Shown in pieces: positions 62,247-64,000 of a stretch of 64,000 nucleotides of DNA. The DNA is from CAZHDB01 sp964531225. Its GTDB lineage: Archaea > Thermoproteota > Thermoprotei_A > Sulfolobales > Desulfurococcaceae. Both the position numbers and the translations under genes were made by a program. How positions within the stretch are numbered: position 1 is the first letter of the stretch; each line of letters opens with the position of its first letter. A model generated the notes under the pieces. The model was not told the DNA's origin, did no database searches, and saw only the letters and a program-made list of their open reading frames with translations. Location of the stretch: assembly GCA_964531225.1 (NCBI GenBank), contig CAZHDB010000003.1:1-64000 (forward strand), written 5' to 3'.

Positions 62247-64000
62247 TTGTTTAGCCTTCTTGAAACGCCGAGGAATCTTGTTAAAGCAGCTCTTGGTAAA
62301 GTAAAAGCCGATCTTATTATTGAAAAGACCAATATTGTTAATGTAGTGACTGGCGAAATTCTTGAAAAATGGGATATCATTGTTTATGATGGTTATATTG
62401 TACGTGTTGATAAAATAAATGATCTAGAGAAGTACATTGGTAATAAGACAGTTATTATCGATGGAGAGGAGTACTATAGTATACCGGGATTCATTGAGTC
62501 ACATGTACATATTGAGTCTAGTATGTTGAATGTCCGTGAATTTGGTAAATTAGCAGCTATTCATGGAGTAACTTCCATTGTAGCAGATCCACATGAGATA
62601 GGAAATGTACTTGGGATAGATGGTATAAGGTATTTCATAGAAGAAAGCCGTTATAGTCCGGTAAGATTTTATTTTGAAGTACCTAGTTGTGTACCTGCTG
62701 TTGATCCAAGCCTTGGACTCGATAGTGGCGGTATGGTAATTGATGCTGGACAAGTAGCTATGCTTATGCAGGATCCAGGCATTATTGGACTTGGAGAAGT
62801 CATGGATTTCATTAGTGTATTAAATGCTAAGACCGAAGTATTTGTAAAAATAGCATCAGCTAAATTACTTGGAAAAGTAGTTGATGGACATGCTCCATTA
62901 CTTTGTGGAGAAGAACTTGATGCGTATCTTGTAGCTGGAATAACAAGCGATCATGAATCAACTAGAACTGAAGAAGCCCTCGAAAAACTTCGCAAAGGCA
63001 TGTATATCTTTATGAGAGAAGGTAGTGCATGGAAGGATCTTGAGGCATTATCTAAGCTTATTACTAGGTATAACATTGATACTAGAAGAGTAACCATAGC
63101 TGCCGATGATATTAGTGTTGAAGATCTTGTTGAAAAGGGTTACCTGGACTATATAGTTAATAAGGCTATAGATCTTGGAATAGATCCAATAAAGGCTATT
63201 CAAATGGTTACTATAAATCCTGCTGAACATCTAAAACTAGATGATCGTATAGGTATTATTGCCCCTGGAAGATATGCTGACATAATCTTATCCCCTAGTA
63301 TTGAAACAATAAATGTACAAACAACAATTATAAATGGAGAAATTATTTATAAGGATGGAAGATGGCTTTACAGAGAACCTGGTACATATAATTATCCGGA
63401 AAAGGCTAGAAGAACCATTAATATTAGAAGAGTACCCGAACCTGATGAACTCTTGCTTAAAGCACCAATTGATCATGGTTCTGTCTTAGTTAATATTATA
63501 GAGGCCATACCAGGAAATGCATTAACCAAATGGATTAAGGATAAATTGAGAGTAGAAAATGGATATATAAAAAGTGATCCGGAGAGAGATATAATCCATA
63601 TAGCTGTTATAGATAGGCATCATGGGAGTGGCAATATAGGCAAAGGATTTGTTAAAGGCCTAAGATTAAAGAAAGGGGCAATAGCTCAGACCATAGCCCA
63701 CGATACACATAATTTAATTGTAGCAGGTACAAATATTAATGATATGATCTTAGCTATAAAGGCTATTGTTAAAGTAGGTGGGGGAATAGCCCTAGCTGAA
63801 GAAGGTAAAGTAAGGGCTTTAATAGAATTACCTATCGCAGGTCTTGTGAGTGACAAGGACTATCTAACAGTATATAATCAGTTAAAGTCTATGGAAGAAG
63901 TGGTAAAGGATTATGGGGTTAACTTTAACAACATACACATGACGCTAGGACTGATCGCTTTACCCGTTATACCAGAAATTAGAATAACTGATAGAGGACT
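62247..64000 (+). CDS. ade: Adenine deaminase, 3' end cut by the window
   Basis: The frame from TTG 62247 runs through 584 codons to the window edge. The metal-dependent hydrolase signature SHVHIESSM (about residues 85-93) and VADPHEIGN (about 108-116) are those of adenine deaminase, which converts adenine to hypoxanthine. The final visible part, ALPVIPEIRITDRGL, is close to the usual end of the family (about 590-600 residues), so only a few residues are missing. It follows the anchored unknown gene by 151 bp and TATA-like TTAAAAATTTA lies about 40 bp upstream. Confidence 0.9.
   Translation, partial: MFSLLETPRNLVKAALGKVKADLIIEKTNIVNVVTGEILEKWDIIVYDGYIVRVDKINDLEKYIGNKTVIIDGEEYYSIPGFIESHVHIESSMLNVREFGKLAAIHGVTSIVADPHEIGNVLGIDGIRYFIEESRYSPVRFYFEVPSCVPAVDPSLGLDSGGMVIDAGQVAMLMQDPGIIGLGEVMDFISVLNAKTEVFVKIASAKLLGKVVDGHAPLLCGEELDAYLVAGITSDHESTRTEEALEKLRKGMYIFMREGSAWKDLEALSKLITRYNIDTRRVTIAADDISVEDLVEKGYLDYIVNKAIDLGIDPIKAIQMVTINPAEHLKLDDRIGIIAPGRYADIILSPSIETINVQTTIINGEIIYKDGRWLYREPGTYNYPEKARRTINIRRVPEPDELLLKAPIDHGSVLVNIIEAIPGNALTKWIKDKLRVENGYIKSDPERDIIHIAVIDRHHGSGNIGKGFVKGLRLKKGAIAQTIAHDTHNLIVAGTNINDMILAIKAIVKVGGGIALAEEGKVRALIELPIAGLVSDKDYLTVYNQLKSMEEVVKDYGVNFNNIHMTLGLIALPVIPEIRITDRG

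Noticed and set aside
1..64000. tRNA and rRNA genes
   Set aside because: I saw no tRNA-like cloverleaf or rRNA segment in the gaps between genes, though short intron-containing tRNAs could be missed by eye.

Overview
The window is archaeal and almost certainly from a hyperthermophilic crenarchaeon of the Desulfurococcales, probably Staphylothermus-like. The DNA is AT-rich. Many genes start with TTG or GTG directly downstream of a TATA box (leaderless style). Supporting families are a type I-A CRISPR-Cas cassette with an ATTGAAAG repeat end, an archaeal-length PheT, C/D-box sRNA candidates, a two-fold protein disulfide oxidoreductase and a compact glucan phosphorylase. Names come from motif and family recognition by eye; no database search was run.

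Layout. 1-7567: the leader-distal end of a CRISPR array, a divergent Csa3 regulator and a complete interference operon (csa5, cas7, cas5, cas8a, cas3', cas3''). No adaptation genes and no cas6 lie inside the window. 7634-11340: a HEPN/MNT toxin-antitoxin-type pair and an RNA-processing run (HARP protein-only RNase P, RsmB/NSUN m5C methyltransferase, radical SAM protein). 11316-15933: a CPA2 antiporter and a divergent pair of unrecognised, beta-rich proteins with small ORFs. 16045-18377: a class II synthetase close to archaeal asparagine synthetase but with an extra N-terminal domain, and an aminopropyltransferase.

18382-28164 is a cell-surface block: a PMT-type glycosyltransferase, a polytopic GT-C-like protein, a giant subtilisin-like surface protease ending in a coiled coil and membrane anchor, and a beta-propeller surface protein on a Thr/Glu stalk. 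28382-31289 is a polar amino acid ABC importer. 31334-33640 holds a DUF1028 protein, an unknown membrane protein and what looks like a dead VapC toxin gene.

33693-38029 is the most interesting metabolic region. It holds an MTHFR-like protein, a core MetE-type methyltransferase with its full zinc site, a stand-alone corrinoid protein and an MtrH homologue. I read these as a methionine synthase split into separate subunits: MTHFR-like makes the methyl-pterin, MtrH moves the methyl to the corrinoid protein, and core MetE moves it to homocysteine. AT-rich palindromes sit in two of the promoters.

38074-48100: an S9 peptidase, a secreted protein, a four-gene flavin/iron-sulfur amine or amino acid dehydrogenase operon, a PsiE-like protein, an aminotransferase and a compact GT35 phosphorylase. 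48357-57494: PheT, a THUMP (Tan1-like) protein, unknowns, an MFS transporter, and a mannosylglycerate-synthase-like glycosyltransferase paired with a GHL6-type glycoside hydrolase. 57968-64000: a DUF1614 membrane protein, two tandem C/D-box sRNA candidates, an orphan 308-residue protein followed by a third sRNA candidate, a DtxR-type regulator, a disulfide oxidoreductase, a secreted unknown and an adenine deaminase cut by the window end.
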